Source of the DNA: Salvator merianae
Lineage: Eukaryota; Chordata; Lepidosauria; Squamata; Teiidae
Reading direction: 5' to 3'
Assembly (NCBI GenBank): GCA_003586115.2
Contig: QVOM02000073.1
Span: 35,344,305 to 35,408,304, forward strand
DNA length: 64,000 nucleotides
This document shows positions 20,831 to 33,909 of the stretch, in pieces. Position 1 is the stretch's first letter, and every line of letters starts with the position of its first letter. The position numbers and the translations under genes are program-made. Under the pieces are notes generated by a model. The model was not told the DNA's origin. It did not search any database and was given only the letters and a program-made list of their open reading frames with translations.

Positions 20831-23800
20831 GACTGGATCCAGATAGGTAAAAAATGGCTGCCTGATAAGGGCCTCTGGGGTGTAGCAGCCACACTTCATC
20901 ATCCCCATCCAGGCCAAAACCAACTCCCGGAGTAGTGAAACGGTCCTAGGAGGTACCTGCCAAGAAACTCAGCAATGTATTCCCAGGGCACTTATACTCT
21001 CTTCTGCCCCCCTCCTGTATGGAGATGTGGCAGCAGGGGCAGCTCGCGTGCTCTGTTTTCAGCTCAGTGCAATTATGTGTCAGATATAAGATGGGCAGCA
21101 TCTGCAGCCATGTCCTGTCCATGGTTTAATTGCACTGGACAGAAAGTTTGGTGGCCAGATCTTCTGCCCAGCCTTGAAACCTGGGAGCCTGGAAGGCAGC
21201 AAGCATGTACACTCCACATCTGCCCTCCCAGCAGCAAGACTGTCGAGTGGCTGCACAGGTGGCTTTTTGGAGGTCATAAAGAAGGTACTTAAGCTTCCGT
21301 TTTCTCTGACTAGGTCATGATGACTGGAGCTGATGTGAACTGGAATTAGAGAGGAATTGGGTTGCCCACTTCTGTATAAGACTCCAACACTTCACAACCT
21401 CAGACACTGAGATTCTTCAGTCTCTACGAAAGTTCTCTTCTTATTAACAAATCATTGCTCTTTTCTGGCAATTTTGGGCTTGTTCATCCTGAGATGCTTT
21501 GGGGAAAGATTCCCATGGCAGAACCCCTTATTGGAATCTGTGATAGGGAAAATGTGGAGTTGTCTCCAAGACAGGCAGTTTCTGCAAATCGAGCACAGAC
21601 CATGGTAGTACACAAACAGCTGTAAGTGATGCAATGCAGATGTTGCATGCAGTTTGCGCAAATTATTGAGAAACAAATATGGACAGCTGAGGCAGTTTTT
21701 TACACAAACTGTGCACACATGGGAATGAGCTCTGAGATTCAATTTTTGTTGTCATCACTGCTACTATGATGTTCACTAAATTCAAACGGGTAGAGTCAAA
21801 GTGCAGTCTTTCTTTCCTAAGACAATAAGCTCATTCCAGGCAAAATACCACAGAGCTGGTAAATGATAGAACTCTTTGTTCTCATAGCGACCAAACCTAG
21901 CATGCAAAACACTATGAGAGAAATTAAACTTCATGGAGCCCTTTTGCAAGTAGACCTGCTGATCTGTGGGTGATCCTTAACAATGAGGACAGCAAATTTA
22001 TTTGTTTTGCATTTAGCTTTCTGTTCAGAACTGAGCACTTGAGAAGCTGAAATGAGAATAACATCTGAGGCACTGCTTTGAAGTTTTTTAAATAGTCTCT
22101 CTAGGATTCAACAGTGAATTCTCACAAGAAGTTACAGAAACGAAAAGAGACAGGATCTCTCCCCTCCTTCCCAGTTCTCTCTTATTAACTGAGATAATCT
22201 CAGATTACAGGGCTTGTTTCCCGCAGGAATGGAACTTTATGTCTTTTGTTTTCCAATTTAGGTAGGACACAATGTCTCAATGGAGTAAAGTGTTGGTTTT
22301 CCTTCCCTTCTGCATGAGTATCAGATGAAAGGAAGGGCAGTCAATCAGCAGGTTATAGAATAAAGGCTCTTGGGGCAGGAAAGAGGCTTGGACACAGAAA
22401 TATGGGAAGCATAGCATAGGAAGAAGATAGTAAGTTAAGGTCCATGAAATGTGCCCTGTGAGGGGCAGGATTCCACCAAGCTGCAAGTTGACCTAATTAA
22501 AATAGACATGGTCCCTGTCTGCCATCCCCCCCTCATTCAGTCAAGAGTAACTTTGGAAACTCCCAAATAAGCATTGATAAGAGAAAGGTTCTCAAACAGA
22601 CAGTAAACTGTGAAGTTTTTCACAACACAGAGAGAAACAGTATCTCCAATCAATATCTGCACATGAAATTGTTGTTTAAAGCACAGCTACAGCAACCAGT
22701 TTAAAAGTTGGAAATTGTGGGGATGTGTGGGTAGCTTGACTCAGACGAAGGCCTTTTCCAATCTGCTGCCTTTCCTACACTTCCTTTAACGCAATGTGAC
22801 TGTGACACTATCTTATTATCGCTCTTGTTGGAAGGAAAGGCAGCTGGGAAACAGAACAGCAACATTGACTGGCTGCCTTGAACCATCCTGAGGCTAACAC
22901 AATGCATGCAGACAAAAATCTCACATAAACCCCAGGGTGTTTGTGGGTAATACACAACGATGGGTCTGAAGATTCACCAGAACTCACCAGTAATGTAGCT
23001 TTTACTACAACCTGAGCTATGTTAGCTTTTATTTGACTGGAAGGTTGGGGGATTTTACTTGGTCAGTTCAAGAATCCAAAAGCACAACTTATATTGGCTA
23101 CTAAAATTCTCAAGCATGTCTAGAGCAGCCCTAAAGTTTAAGTGTCTTTAGCTGAACCTTGATAAAGGCTAATGGTTCTCCTGTTTCATGTATAAAACAA
23201 AGACCAAACTGGCAACTGAGGACAGGGTTCAAACACACTAAAATGGGCACTTCAGAGGCTCTATGGACAGACAGCAAATATAAAGCTTCTTTTTTATGCA
23301 TCCTTTCTGCAGACATCAAAATATCATTTTCCGGGTGAGATGGACAGTTTGGGGCAGATGGGGCAGATGGCTATGGAGGGTCCTAGCCAATCCAAGCTTG
23401 CTACAGCCACCAACCAATCAGATTCATGTAAAATGGACAGATGGTGCCAATAAGAAGCAAGCAAAGAATGCAATGGTGAAGAAGGAAGGGAGACAACTTT
23501 TTTAACACTGTGTGACATAGCAATTTTTTTCCTCATCCAAAGAAGCGGTAGTCTCAGAAAATGAACACCCCCAAAACCATGTGTGTGATCACAGCCTGAA
23601 TGTTACTTTGTTCCTCATATGCAGTCAAAGCAGATTTTTTACTGAACAAGAGAGAAAATTAGCTTAAGAAGTGCAAAGCAGTTTTGTCTGTTCTCTGCCT
23701 TTTAACCCTTACTGTCCACGACAGCTGCCTATTGATGGGGTTGGTTATGTCTCTGAATCCACTATGTGATTACATTGCATTTTTTCTATACATGAATGTT

Positions 23801-23904
23801 CCTGTATGATCTATAAGCATGAACAATTATGGTTATATGTTATATAGGAAATGCACATTAAGATAAAAAACAAACTTCCCAGCTTGTGGCAGTAAGAGAT
23901 TATG
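20831..23904. other. Unassigned intronic sequence
   Basis: About 3 kb without a recognised gene or full transposon. At 23583-23596 GTGTGTGATCACAGCC matches the right terminus of the foldback at 30928 and may be a stray end of a related MITE. Confidence 0.4.
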
Positions 23905-24065
23905 TAGGTGGTCCTCTAGCTGCACAGTGGCTAAGAGCATTAGGCTAGAATCCAGGAGTTCCTTGGTTCAAATCCCCACTCTGCCACAGAAGTTCATTGG
24001 GTCTTCCCAGCTATGGGTAAAATAGCCTCACTGCATGTGGGTCCCTTGGGAAGGACAAAGGCAGC
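23905..24065 (+). mobile_element. tRNA-derived SINE
   Basis: Pol III box A-like GCACAGTGGCTAAGAGC and box B-like TTGGTTCAAATCCCCACTC lie at the usual spacing. A non-tRNA body (CTGCCACAGAAGTTCATTGG, GGGTAAAATAGCC) follows. It resembles the squamate SINE type with 'gaatccccactctgccac'. Truncated at the 3' side, with no clear tail. Confidence 0.7.
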
Positions 24066-25260
24066 AAAGCTTATCAGAAAATCTGAAATGGAGTCCCTGA
24101 GGTGACTGGATGCACCACACATCATTTTTCTGGCAGATCTTACAGCCAATCAGTTCCAAATGTCATGTCTACACTCCTCTGGATCACACTGGCCAGGCCA
24201 AAAGGGAAAATGCCAAAGTCCGGGCAACTCAGATCACTCAATACCTTTATGTCCAGATCTTTTCCACATGCATAATGCCACTAACATTGAAGTATCACCC
24301 TGCCTTGAACATCAGAATTCATGAACCATAGGAGAAATGCTGTACCTGGCTCCTGCCCAGTATTCTGCATTCGTGTTGTTAAAAACAGTGAAAGTACTGT
24401 CTGAGGTAGGAAGAAGGAACAACACAATCATGATCTGAGTTATCATGAACGGCAAGGGGAACACTTATTCCATCAGTGGGAAATTCTCCTACAACAGCAA
24501 CACTTGGAAAAGCTGTTTTTATTAAGGTCTCTCGGTTCCATTACCACCTGTTGCAATAGCCAGAAAATAATTTCTGTTAGCGTTTCTTCTGCTCTGGGCC
24601 CAGGAACATGTTGTCATCAAATACCTTACCTTCCGTTAAATCTTCCACTGGGAACAGAGGTAGACACAGAGTATTTATTTTTAGAATAACTCAATTTGCA
24701 TTTGCAATCACACAAACTTCTGCAAAATACTCAAATTCCTCAGTTGTCTTTGATATGTCACAAGGGAAGAGATTCCAGTTCTGCAATCATAAGGTGCAGC
24801 TGACACTAACACTTGGGATGTCTTTTGATAATCTCTACAGGCGTGACACCTCCCTACTGCCAACAGAATTGGGTATAAATAAACTCCTGCAATCTAATGC
24901 TTCCTTGGGCTCCCAACTTGGCATGCTGAGTTCAGCAGTGAGATTCACTTGGTGTCCTGGTAATGCCACACTGTTCAAGTACCAACTTAAGGGTTGCCTG
25001 GGAAACAAGGAGGAGGGCAGTTTACTTTTCGCTGCAAATAAGGATCCATCCCAATTCATTCAGTCTCAAAACTACTTATTTGACCAACAGTGCAAAATTA
25101 GATATACTATACAAAATAGCTATCTACATATAAAGTAAAAAATTATAATTAGTTGAGACCCCAAACCCAGTTTGCACTCTGTCTTGAGTTACAGAACGTA
25201 TTTTTTCATTTTTAACTGTGTATAACCTTTCTCGTTGTTTTGTTTTCTCCTTTCTGCATT
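24066..25260. other. Unassigned intronic sequence, with a 176-codon ORF
   Basis: The longest N-free ORF of the window (24608-25138, plus) lies here. Its composition is ordinary and it shows no domain, signal peptide or splice pair. I regard it as chance. Confidence 0.4.
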
Positions 25261-25311
25261 TCTCTCTCTCTCTCTCTGTCCCCTTACCATGGGGGGCGGG
25301 GGGGGGGGGAA
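25261..25311. repeat. (TC)n followed by a poly-G run
   Basis: Nine TC units at 25261-25278, then a G-rich run at 25290-25310 interrupted by one C. Likely an unstable or error-prone tract. Confidence 0.85.
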
Positions 25312-25358
25312 CGCAACAGTAGTGATGCCATTAATGTAATCTTATAAATCCCAGGATA

Positions 25359-25794
25359 GGTTCACACTTACAATACCATACTAGGCTTGGTAAGACGCAG
25401 TGCACTGGCAGCCATTCACACAACACATGCTGAAACAGCCCCGTCCTGGACTAGCAGCACACAAGTGTGAATGGCCTGGTCAGGGCAGGCCAGAGTGCCA
25501 TGGCAACACGTGAGGTACACACTTATTTTGTTACCATACCAATCTGGATGTTGTGTGGGACAACACAGCTGTGCCACCATGCCTACTCACTCTGCCGCAA
25601 CCAGAAGAGGGTGCAGAAGCAGCTGTCCAGGAACGATCCAGACGATCCTGGACAGCGTGTGGGCTGCTAAAAAGCTGAATCACTCCGGGTGGCCTTCGGT
25701 AACTTCTGGTGAGTTGCTGCAGCTCCCTGGTGTGGATGGAGTGATTCATTTGTGGACTGCTGGATCGTTCCACCACTGAAGTGTTAACAGGCCC
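25359..25794. mobile_element. About 436-bp Harbinger-type MITE
   Basis: Starts GGTTCACACTTACAATACC and ends CACTGAAGTGTTAACAGGCCC. It holds hairpins such as CTGTCCAGGAACGATC...GATCCTGGACAG (25622-25654) and the pair GAATCACTCC...GGAGTGATTC (25677 and 25738). The 3-bp duplication is not clean (ATA and a C-shifted TAC). The interior is CpG-containing, unlike the surroundings. Confidence 0.65.
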
Positions 25795-25795
25795 C

Positions 25796-28700
25796 TACTT
25801 GAGAGTTATGATCTACCAATTAGATACTTATAGGGCTTCCAAGTTGAATAAAGGAATTCTGTTTAAACTAATGTCATTCACTTGAAACAGCATACTTGAG
25901 AAATGGACCACATCTTACTTAACGGTTTTGTCCACAAAGCACTTTGAATCTCTTGAAGGATCTCTAAATTTCAGTCATCTATTGCTTTAAAAATTCCAAG
26001 AAAAATGCATATTTGGCTGCATGCCTTGGTAGAACAAGAACTGAAGCACTTAACAGAAGGCAGAACAGATGATGATATTTCCGATTTGTCTTTCCACTCT
26101 CAGTGTGGGCAGGTGGGTGGTACAGGACACTATTCTGACAGACCCAGTACTTACAAGGGATAATGGATCTTGGCTGGTCTGGTGCTCCTCTTCTCTGCAC
26201 TCCCTCTCACTGCTTGTGAAAGAAGTGAACTTTGTTTAATTTTACCCAAGGGATTGTAAGAAAAGCAATCACCGGGACCTGGAAAGCAGCCAGGAAATGG
26301 CTGGGAATTCTGAACCATCTTTCGTTCCAGGAGCCTCGTTCGTCTGCTCTAGAGCACAGCGAAACACAAAATCTAACTCCAGAGCTTAGTGCAATAACTA
26401 CGTTTCCTTTTTGAGTTTCCTAGGGAACTCTAAATATTCTATTGCATGTCTCCATTTTACTTTTTCAAAACACATATTAGATTAGAAACCCAGAGACTGA
26501 GGAGGAGCCACAGTATCAAAACACTTATTTTGCACGCAGAAGACTCCAGATTCATTTAAAAAGATCTCAGGACACCTGGCCGAAATAACTCCGAATTCCT
26601 AAAGAACTGTTCTAAGAAATCTGCATGACTAAAAACATGTATTCTGGGTCCTGCTTCAATCTGGCATGTTCACATGATTCATGAACACAGAAGGATCCCA
26701 GCTGCTCCCAAGAGCTTCATAAAGATGTTATTTTGAAAGTTTTTTAGAGTTATCTCATGCCACTTCTTTTGGAAGAAGTGTCTGGACTAGTAAAAACAAC
26801 TGAGCTGCCCTGTCAACACTTTTTATTGTATTAGCCAGGCAGCACTGGGTTGGGGGGGAAGACTTCTCACCCTTCAGGTGAGCTTCCCCCTTTGGCCAGC
26901 GCGTGTGTGTATATGCAGACATAAGTTTATGTGCATAAATTTATCCAGTTACCAACACTGCCTACAGAACAGTAGAGAAGTTAGGGTAAAATCATCATCG
27001 TCATGAATCACCATCACACAGACTACTAGTAGAACCACCTATATATTACAATAATATTTGGACAATTATGACAATCTTTCATAAAGGATGAATTGATCCC
27101 AAACCATCAGTGTTTGCTGATCACCTGATGACATCTAGTTTAACTGTCCTTGCCTATCTTTTCCCCTTCTCCAAGAGCAAACAATACTGTCAAGATTCAT
27201 GAGAAAGCTTCATGTAACGGACTTTGCATGTTCACTTGCACAGGGTACAGTTTGAAGGTCAATCCCTCTGAAACTAAGCAGACCTACAGCTGGTCCATGC
27301 CAAGAAACCTGTTTCTACAGTAAAGAAAAGATGAGATTAAAAATAAAAAAATCAATCAATAAGAGTCAACAAGGCTGCCCTAAAACTATTGAGAGGCTTT
27401 AAGTAAACATTCAGTGATTTGGATTTTATACATCACTATTGGATTAAATAACCTTTCCAAATGAAAGGCTGAGTTGGCACTTGTCAGATGCATGATGAAG
27501 TTTTTTGAACCTCAAACTGTGATCTGTTAATTAGAAATACTGAGGCACCTAGATTTTGTCAGTTTGCAGAGCAATTAAGCAATTCATCTTCGAAGTGCCC
27601 ATTTCAATCTCAACCTTCTCTTCTCATCTTCTAAATCATGAATTTCCTATAAGGTAACTAACTGATACAAAAATATTGCAAGTCTTGATTAAAACAAAAT
27701 GTAAGAAAACAGACAATAGATAAAATTTGTAGATGAGACAACTACACAGTAGACAGGCAATGTCTGGCTAAACATAGCCCTGAAAATTAATATTAAATCA
27801 TTTTTAGCACTGCAAAGGATACATGTGATATAAACAAAGCAGAATGACATGGAAACTCTTGGGAAGCTTCCTTCTTTTAACTTTTTGGTTTTGATATTTT
27901 AATCTTAAACTGGTATATGATACAGGATAGGCATATTGGGATAAGGTTTGAAAAATGGAGTTCAGCTGTCATAATGGGACTTCCATGAGTGACATAAAGG
28001 ACTGCACTGATTCCTTTAAACTGATCTTCCTCAAATATACTGTGCCATCTTCAAAGAAAACACATTGTTAAAACACTGGCATCTAGATCTTACAGAGACA
28101 GATGAACAATTAGGCTGTTGTAAGATTAGGATTTTAGCTGCTCCCTCATCAGCTTGAAGGGAGACCAAATTCTGAGCCTGGACTCATTTATGCTTATTGA
28201 TGAAAATTCTGGGCTGCAACTTTACAGTCAAAAAAGGCCACTGGGATGTGGTGCCGTCACGACTCCCATCAGTCCTGCCACCAAACTCTGAGACAAACAT
28301 TTAGAATGCTTCCTGCCCTAGGGCACCTCCGTTGCCAGTGTCCAGAGGGATAGTGACACTAGGGTGACCACCCTGGCCATTTTCTGTCTGGCATGGTTAA
28401 GCATTGAACAGAAAAAGGCTAACTTCTGCGGACTTTTCCCGTCTGGCATTTAATAGCACTAGATGAAGACTTCAGACCCGTGGAACTTTGTTTCATGACC
28501 TTACAGCATGGAAGGGTAGAAGGGCTGAAGGACTGTCCATGTCCATGTCCATGTCCATGCTGTGTCTCCTCTACCAGCAACAGAACTGGAGCTGTACTGT
28601 TTGGTTCTTGTATCTTACATTCACATGATATTTCAACTATGCTTATATATCCATTAATATAAGATCACTACACATCTCAGACAACTGATCTAAGATTAAC

Positions 28701-28888
28701 TCAAAGGGAAGTTCTATATAACTTCTTGAACGTTTTGTGAATGTATCTTAAAACATAATTAGTGGGCAAATAAAGATAAGAAGAACTTCTTCTAATTGAC
28801 TTAAGTCATAACAATACAGATTTCAGTTAAACCAGAAAAAGCTTCCTTATAGTAATAGCAGTCAAAGAGTAAAACTGATGACTTACGA
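25796..28888. other. Unassigned intronic sequence
   Basis: About 3 kb, AT-rich, no exon or full repeat recognised. At 27255-27300 a faint 5S-like stretch (TCTGAAACTAAGCAGACC) might be a 5S-derived SINE remnant, at low confidence. Confidence 0.35.
28534..28560. repeat. (TGTCCA)n hexamer minisatellite
   Basis: Four perfect copies of TGTCCA. Confidence 0.85.
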
Positions 28889-29465
28889 GGGCCTTTTTGC
28901 ACTGAGCTCCGTAGTCAGTTCCCAGTAGTTGGCTTCGGACCGGAGGGGTTGGAGAACGCTGGCTGCCCTTCACACTCCCAGCCAGAGGAACGGACCCGAA
29001 GCCGACCAGCAGAGGGAACAGTGCGAATGGCAGCCGCTAGTTCCGTACCACACTCCGTACCATCGAGCTCCGCTTCGTAACCAGAGGGCTCCTTATGGAG
29101 CCGACTTCATAACGGCAGCTAGGCTGCCATGCCCAAAGGGCTATCCCGGGCACGAAGCAGCGGACCGGGGCACACAGCATCGGACTGGGGTACGAAGCTC
29201 CGGACCACGCATGTGCAGCCGTGCCAGCCACGCCCGGCCGCCATTTCAAATGCGGACGGGAGTGCGAAAGTACCGTGCCCGATCTTCGCTCCATCACGTA
29301 GGTCAGAATGAAGACAAGCTTTTACTTGTCTAGCCTTACCCAGCATTGGGTTCGGTTCGGGTACGATGTGGTTCGGATCGGGTGAGGCGTGCGCCCGCGG
29401 CAGTGTGAAAGCTCCGTTCCAGCGAATGGACAAGAACGTTCCACTCGCCAAGTGCGAAAAGGCCC
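28889..29465 (-). mobile_element. Complete CpG-rich MITE (family A), inverted relative of 3792-4422
   Basis: 577 bp between GGGCCTTTTTGCACTGAGCTC and AAGTGCGAAAAGGCCC. Read on the minus strand it follows the 3792 element along its whole length: GAGTGGAACGTTCTTGTCC, ACAAGTAAAAGCTTGTCTTC, GATGGAGCGAAGATCGGGC and GGGATAGCCCTTTGGGC are shared. It lacks part of the GTGCGAAG-rich centre. The flanks are CGA and AGA, so the target duplication has decayed. CpG-rich. Confidence 0.8.
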
Positions 29466-29810
29466 AGAGAGGTATATCATCTTCTTCACTGTGTTCAAGC
29501 AGACGTTAAACATCAGGACCTTCTCTGTGGTGACACCAGTTTTATGGAATACTCTCCCCTCTGAGATTGGTGAAACACCTACACTGGTTATCTTTTCAGG
29601 ACCTAATGAAGGCATTTATTTTCATCCAGGCCTTCTCAGTGTGAATGTTTTCCTGTGTCCCACCCACCATTTTTCACCATGTTTTTAGTTGTCTTATATA
29701 GACCTGCTTGCATTTAATGTTGTGCTCATTGTCTGATTTACGTTTTTGTGAACTGCTTCAAGATGCCACGCAGAAAGCAAAGAAAAATGCTGCAAATAAA
29801 GAATTAATAT
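29466..29810 (+). mobile_element. L2-like LINE 3' fragment
   Basis: One frame reads TFSVVTPVLWNTLPSEIGETPTL, the conserved end of the L2 ORF (SVVAP.LWN.LP.EIR...TL). A 3' UTR with CTTCAAGATGCCACGCAG follows, ending in AATAAAGAATTAAT. It begins directly at the edge of the MITE. Confidence 0.7.
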
Positions 29811-30532
29811 TTTGCTCTGGATGCCTCCACAGTGCAGGGAGTTAGAATCAACCTAAATGACTCCTACAGTTCTGTGAGTCTAGGATTTCCCAGCACTGGA
29901 CAAATGTAGGATTGACCCAGATATTTAGCCAGAGACCTTTTGAAGGTATCAGGAACTAAAGTAATATCTTTCTGTATGCAAAGCATAAATTCTATAGCTG
30001 AGTTATACCTCTCTCTTCCTTCTTCAAAGCAGATTTCATTTGGTCAGACAGGCTTTTCTGGCAAGAGGTCCAGAGGGACTCTTGGAGGGCAAGTGTAGTC
30101 TATCTGGAGAAACTAAATCATTGCTGTTGTGCTAGTTTTCTATCAAAAATGCTTTTGAGCCATTTGCTCATTTGACAAACCAAAGTTAGAATATTTGCAG
30201 TTCTCTATCCATAAAGTTCAGCGTGACACACAGTCTGAGTTGGCAACCCTAGGGGAAAAAAGCAGAAGATTTTACTAACTGGTAGCAAAAGTGTCTTTTT
30301 AGAAACCTCATGAGCAATGCTTGCTGAAATTTTCAGAAAGCAACAGAGTAGTGGAATGGATTTCTGTTTCTTCAGTACAGCTAATGTGCATCTAGAGAAT
30401 GGGGGCAGAGAATGGGGCAGTCCATATGCCCCATTCTCTGTATATTAGAGTAAAAGGCATATTACATTATAGCATTAAATTGATGCTAATAAAGCTCAGA
30501 AGACAGTATGCTTGTTTTGTATCACCATCTAA
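29811..30532. other. Unassigned intronic sequence
   Basis: A short inverted pair GCCCCATTCTC at 30397-30438 around 'agtccatat'. Nothing else recognised. Confidence 0.4.
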
Positions 30533-30928
30533 GGATGCCCATCACACACAGTAAAAAAAAAAGCATCTCTGAAGTAGCTGAGAGACGGCTTAGAGATGGT
30601 TCTGAGGTGGGATTATTCACAATTCAGTTTGCCCTTCCCCGATCCCATGAACACAATCTATGCTAGAAAAGATGGATCAGAGATGGGATGAGAACACAAG
30701 GGCACACACTACTGTTTCTGAGACATAAGCAGCTCAGAAGTACCAAAGAGACAGTAGTGTGTGACCCTTTTGTTCTCATCCCATCTCTGATTACCTTCTC
30801 TAGACTAGAATGTTCATGGGGGGAGGGGCAACCAGGTGGGTAAACAATCCCACCTCAAAACCATCTCTAAGCTGTCTCTGAGTCACCTCAGAGATGCTTT
30901 TCTCTTTTTACTGGGTGTGATCACAGCC
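30533..30928. mobile_element. 396-bp foldback Harbinger-type MITE with TAA duplication
   Basis: The two arms cover nearly the whole element (about 190 bp each). GCATCTCTGAAGTAGCTGAG...GATGGTTCTGAGGTGGGATT pairs with AATCCCACCTCAAAACC...CTCAGAGATGC, and further in ATGGGATGAGAACA pairs with TGTTCTCATCCCAT and CACACTACTGT with ACAGTAGTGTG. TAA flanks both sides (30530-30532 and 30929-30931). The termini GGATGCCCATCACAC / GGCTGTGATCACACC resemble the ends of the element at 54534. RNA from it would form a very long hairpin. Confidence 0.85.
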
Positions 30929-33154
30929 TAACTGGCAGGCATCGTAACTTAAAAGAATCTGGAACAGCAGGCCCTGGAAAACAATTCTGAGAGTCCAGAA
31001 GGACATCAGTGCTCAGTCAGCACAATGACAGTACTGGAGTCAACTGTTCTTTGTACACTTCCCCACTGCATTCCAGCTAATTGATTCACCAAAAAAAAAG
31101 GGTGTTTTTAAGAGACTAGTAACAGGGGATGGAAAAAAAAGAGTAAATGGATTTATCCCTTCACCAATTTTGCAGTCTCTCTGTTGGTCATATGTAATTC
31201 ATATGTTGTAGATTTTACATTTTGCTGTTTCAAAAACTGGGTTATTTGAGCACAGTTTTTTCTAGAGCAATGTCTTGAATATATTTAAATATGAACAGTT
31301 TAAACGTAAAATACTTTTAATTTACACATAAATACATGCCAAATGCCCTAAGTTTAAAGGTGAATCCTGCCAATGTAAATTTGCTACCCTTTCTATTATA
31401 ACCTATAAGTATAGAGAGCATATGTAATATACTTGCCATAGAAGCAGCATATTGCCACAAAAAAAACAAAAACCCTACAAGCATATGTTCAGTTTATTGT
31501 GAAGAATTAAAAAAATGTAACTCTGTGCAAATGGGGAAAAAACACCTCGGTTTGCAGTTCTGTGAATATGGTCTCCAGTTATTAAGCATCTTGTAGGAAA
31601 TACTTTTTTTTCTTGCAATGCAGCAGAAAATACAGCATAAGAAATCACATGCCAGTCTGTGAAGCACCACGGTAAGCTTCTACTTAACAGCTGCTGCTAC
31701 TGCAGCAACAGCTAAAAATGCTACTGGATGGACAGACTGCAGCAGCTTCTTAATAACCTAATCCCGTTTTAAGCTTTGAAGGCCAGATTTACTTTGTCAT
31801 TTGCATAAATGCCACCAGGATGCTTTAGAGGAGCCCTGTCATTCAAACGCCGCTTTCTTGTCCTCAGTTATGTAGGTGGAGAGTCACGACACTTCCATTT
31901 TGGAGGCTGGAGGGAGTAATGACCCCAGAAGGAGCACCCAGAACAAAACAATCAGCTAGGCTACTCACAAAGAAATTGTGACTTCTGCCATGACTCATAC
32001 AATTTGATTCAGAGCCTCCCACTTGTGAGTAAGTCCCTATGCATGGCATTAAGAGATAAATATAACTTTCAGCAGCAGTATTAGAGAAAAAGCTTCAAAT
32101 TAGCATGTAGCATTTTAGGTGACTGTAGCAAAGCTCACAAGGTAAGATAAAATGCAAACAGGCTTCAAGGGAAGATAACCGTGTGACTGGGAGGAAACTT
32201 TAAATCTTAAGGATCAGAGCAACTGGACAGACGAGTGAAAGTGGGTTTGCAATCTTTTAAGAGACAGGGAATATTCTAGTTCGCCGAATCCCTCCCTCTT
32301 CACAAAAAGAAAGAAAATCCCCCTGCAAGGAGATTTTGTGAGAACTGTCTGGACTAATCGGGGAAATCCGTAATTACATACTACAGGCAATGCGGATTAT
32401 GGACAGTCAGAGAGGGGAGAGATATTTTTTTATTATTATCATGAACTATTGACCTCTTTGACGGGACAGTCTCTTTGGAGACTGCATCTGTACAATTAGG
32501 AATATAATTCAATCACTTGAGGGACACATTATTTACATCCAAAGGAGATAACCAGCGAGATTATAGGTTGCCCAGATGTGTATGTGAATACAGTATTCTT
32601 TCCTCAACCAGAATAGTGTGTTATAGCTAACATAGTTTATATCAAAAAGAATAAAAGTTGCATCTCATTTACAGTTCCCGACTAGATCTACCAAAGTGGA
32701 GGGAAGATAGTAGGAAAGAAGGAGGGGAATACCTTTCAATTTCTCAATTAGGACCTCTGATGATATTTGCCATATCTAGTTACAGCAAATGAAGCCTTGC
32801 AACTCAAATATATTACAAATAGGACAGGCAGCAACAAAATGCTACTATGCTGAATGTTCTTTTCCAGGGTTCTAGCCAGGCATGTCTTCTTTCAGGATTC
32901 TTCATTCTAGTGCCAGGTGGTATCTAGTGCAGCAGGTGGAGTAGAGATCAGGACAGCTAAAAAGAAGGGGTATTAGGGCCAGAACAGTTAGACCTAGTGT
33001 CAGATGAGACACTGTGAGGCTGAAATCTGGTGCAGAACAGACCCCGTAGAGGCTTACACAACATTACCAACCCTAAGCTGAAGCATGCACAGAAGAGAAA
33101 GGGAGGGTCAGTCTATGGTCCCTCTAAACCAAGGGAACCTCCAGCCATGTTAAA
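30929..33154. other. Unassigned intronic sequence, few repeats
   Basis: A quiet 2.2 kb with no recognised transposon in 31000-32700. No ORF of interest. A candidate place to look for conserved regulatory DNA, but nothing in the sequence alone proves it. Confidence 0.35.
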
Positions 33155-33228
33155 AATGCTGGCAACCTGCCAGTATCATGATCAGACTAGCAGACAGTCC
33201 CAATGCCATGTTAGGGTGCTACCAGCCT
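33155..33228 (+). repeat. Interspersed repeat block shared with 9373-9450
   Basis: See the 9373 entry: same orientation, roughly three quarters of bases alike over about 75 bp. A second shared block (ACCAACCCTAAGCTGAAGC, 33072) lies upstream here but downstream in the other copy. Confidence 0.5.
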
Positions 33229-33909
33229 ATTTCCCTCAAAATTCAAATTGAAGATAGTGTGGAAAATATCACACTATTTTTAATGTGCTGATATATTGCT
33301 GGGCATCTGCTGGCTCACCTTCAGCACAGTGTGAACTGAACTTCTGGGAGCTTGATGCACATGTGAAAAAAGCAAAAGGAAAGAGGTGGGCATGGTGAAG
33401 GAGTTGTGGCAAAGCAGCCCACATTTTGGGGAAATGCTGGCATTCTTTAAGGACTACTCATCAACATTCAGAATTCTGTACTCAACAGATTTGTTCAATT
33501 GCCACTGGCTTGTCTGGAGTAGTACTGCCCCTTTAAGATTCTCCCCCTGTACCCCAGGTTTTTCTTGATTAATATATATTATTTTATAAAAGAGAAAAAC
33601 AGAGTATGACCACAATACAAATACATGAACAAAAATGGTTTATGTATTTGTATTGACTGTTATTCCTCCCTACTCCCTTAAATCTTCTTATTTCCCCCCT
33701 CTGTTTCGCCTCCAATAAAACTAAAGTGAGCTTTGCCATGCTTGTCTGAAAAAGCTGTGGTTTCTCCAAGCATTTTTACTGTTATGTTTTGACAGAATTC
33801 TCTTAACGCTCAGCATCTAAGTCCACTATTATGAGCGATGACTGTAACACAGTTGAGATCCTGATGCTTGGAGAAATGTCACACAGGTTTTATATTATTA
33901 TATTTGATA

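Noticed and set aside
24608..25138. 176-codon plus-strand ORF
   Set aside because: Longest N-free ORF, but no motif, no splice pair, ordinary intronic composition. Length is within chance for 64 kb.
27255..27300. Possible 5S rRNA-like stretch (also 34450-34500)
   Set aside because: Only about a dozen consecutive bases resemble the 5S internal promoter region. Too little to call a gene or SINE.
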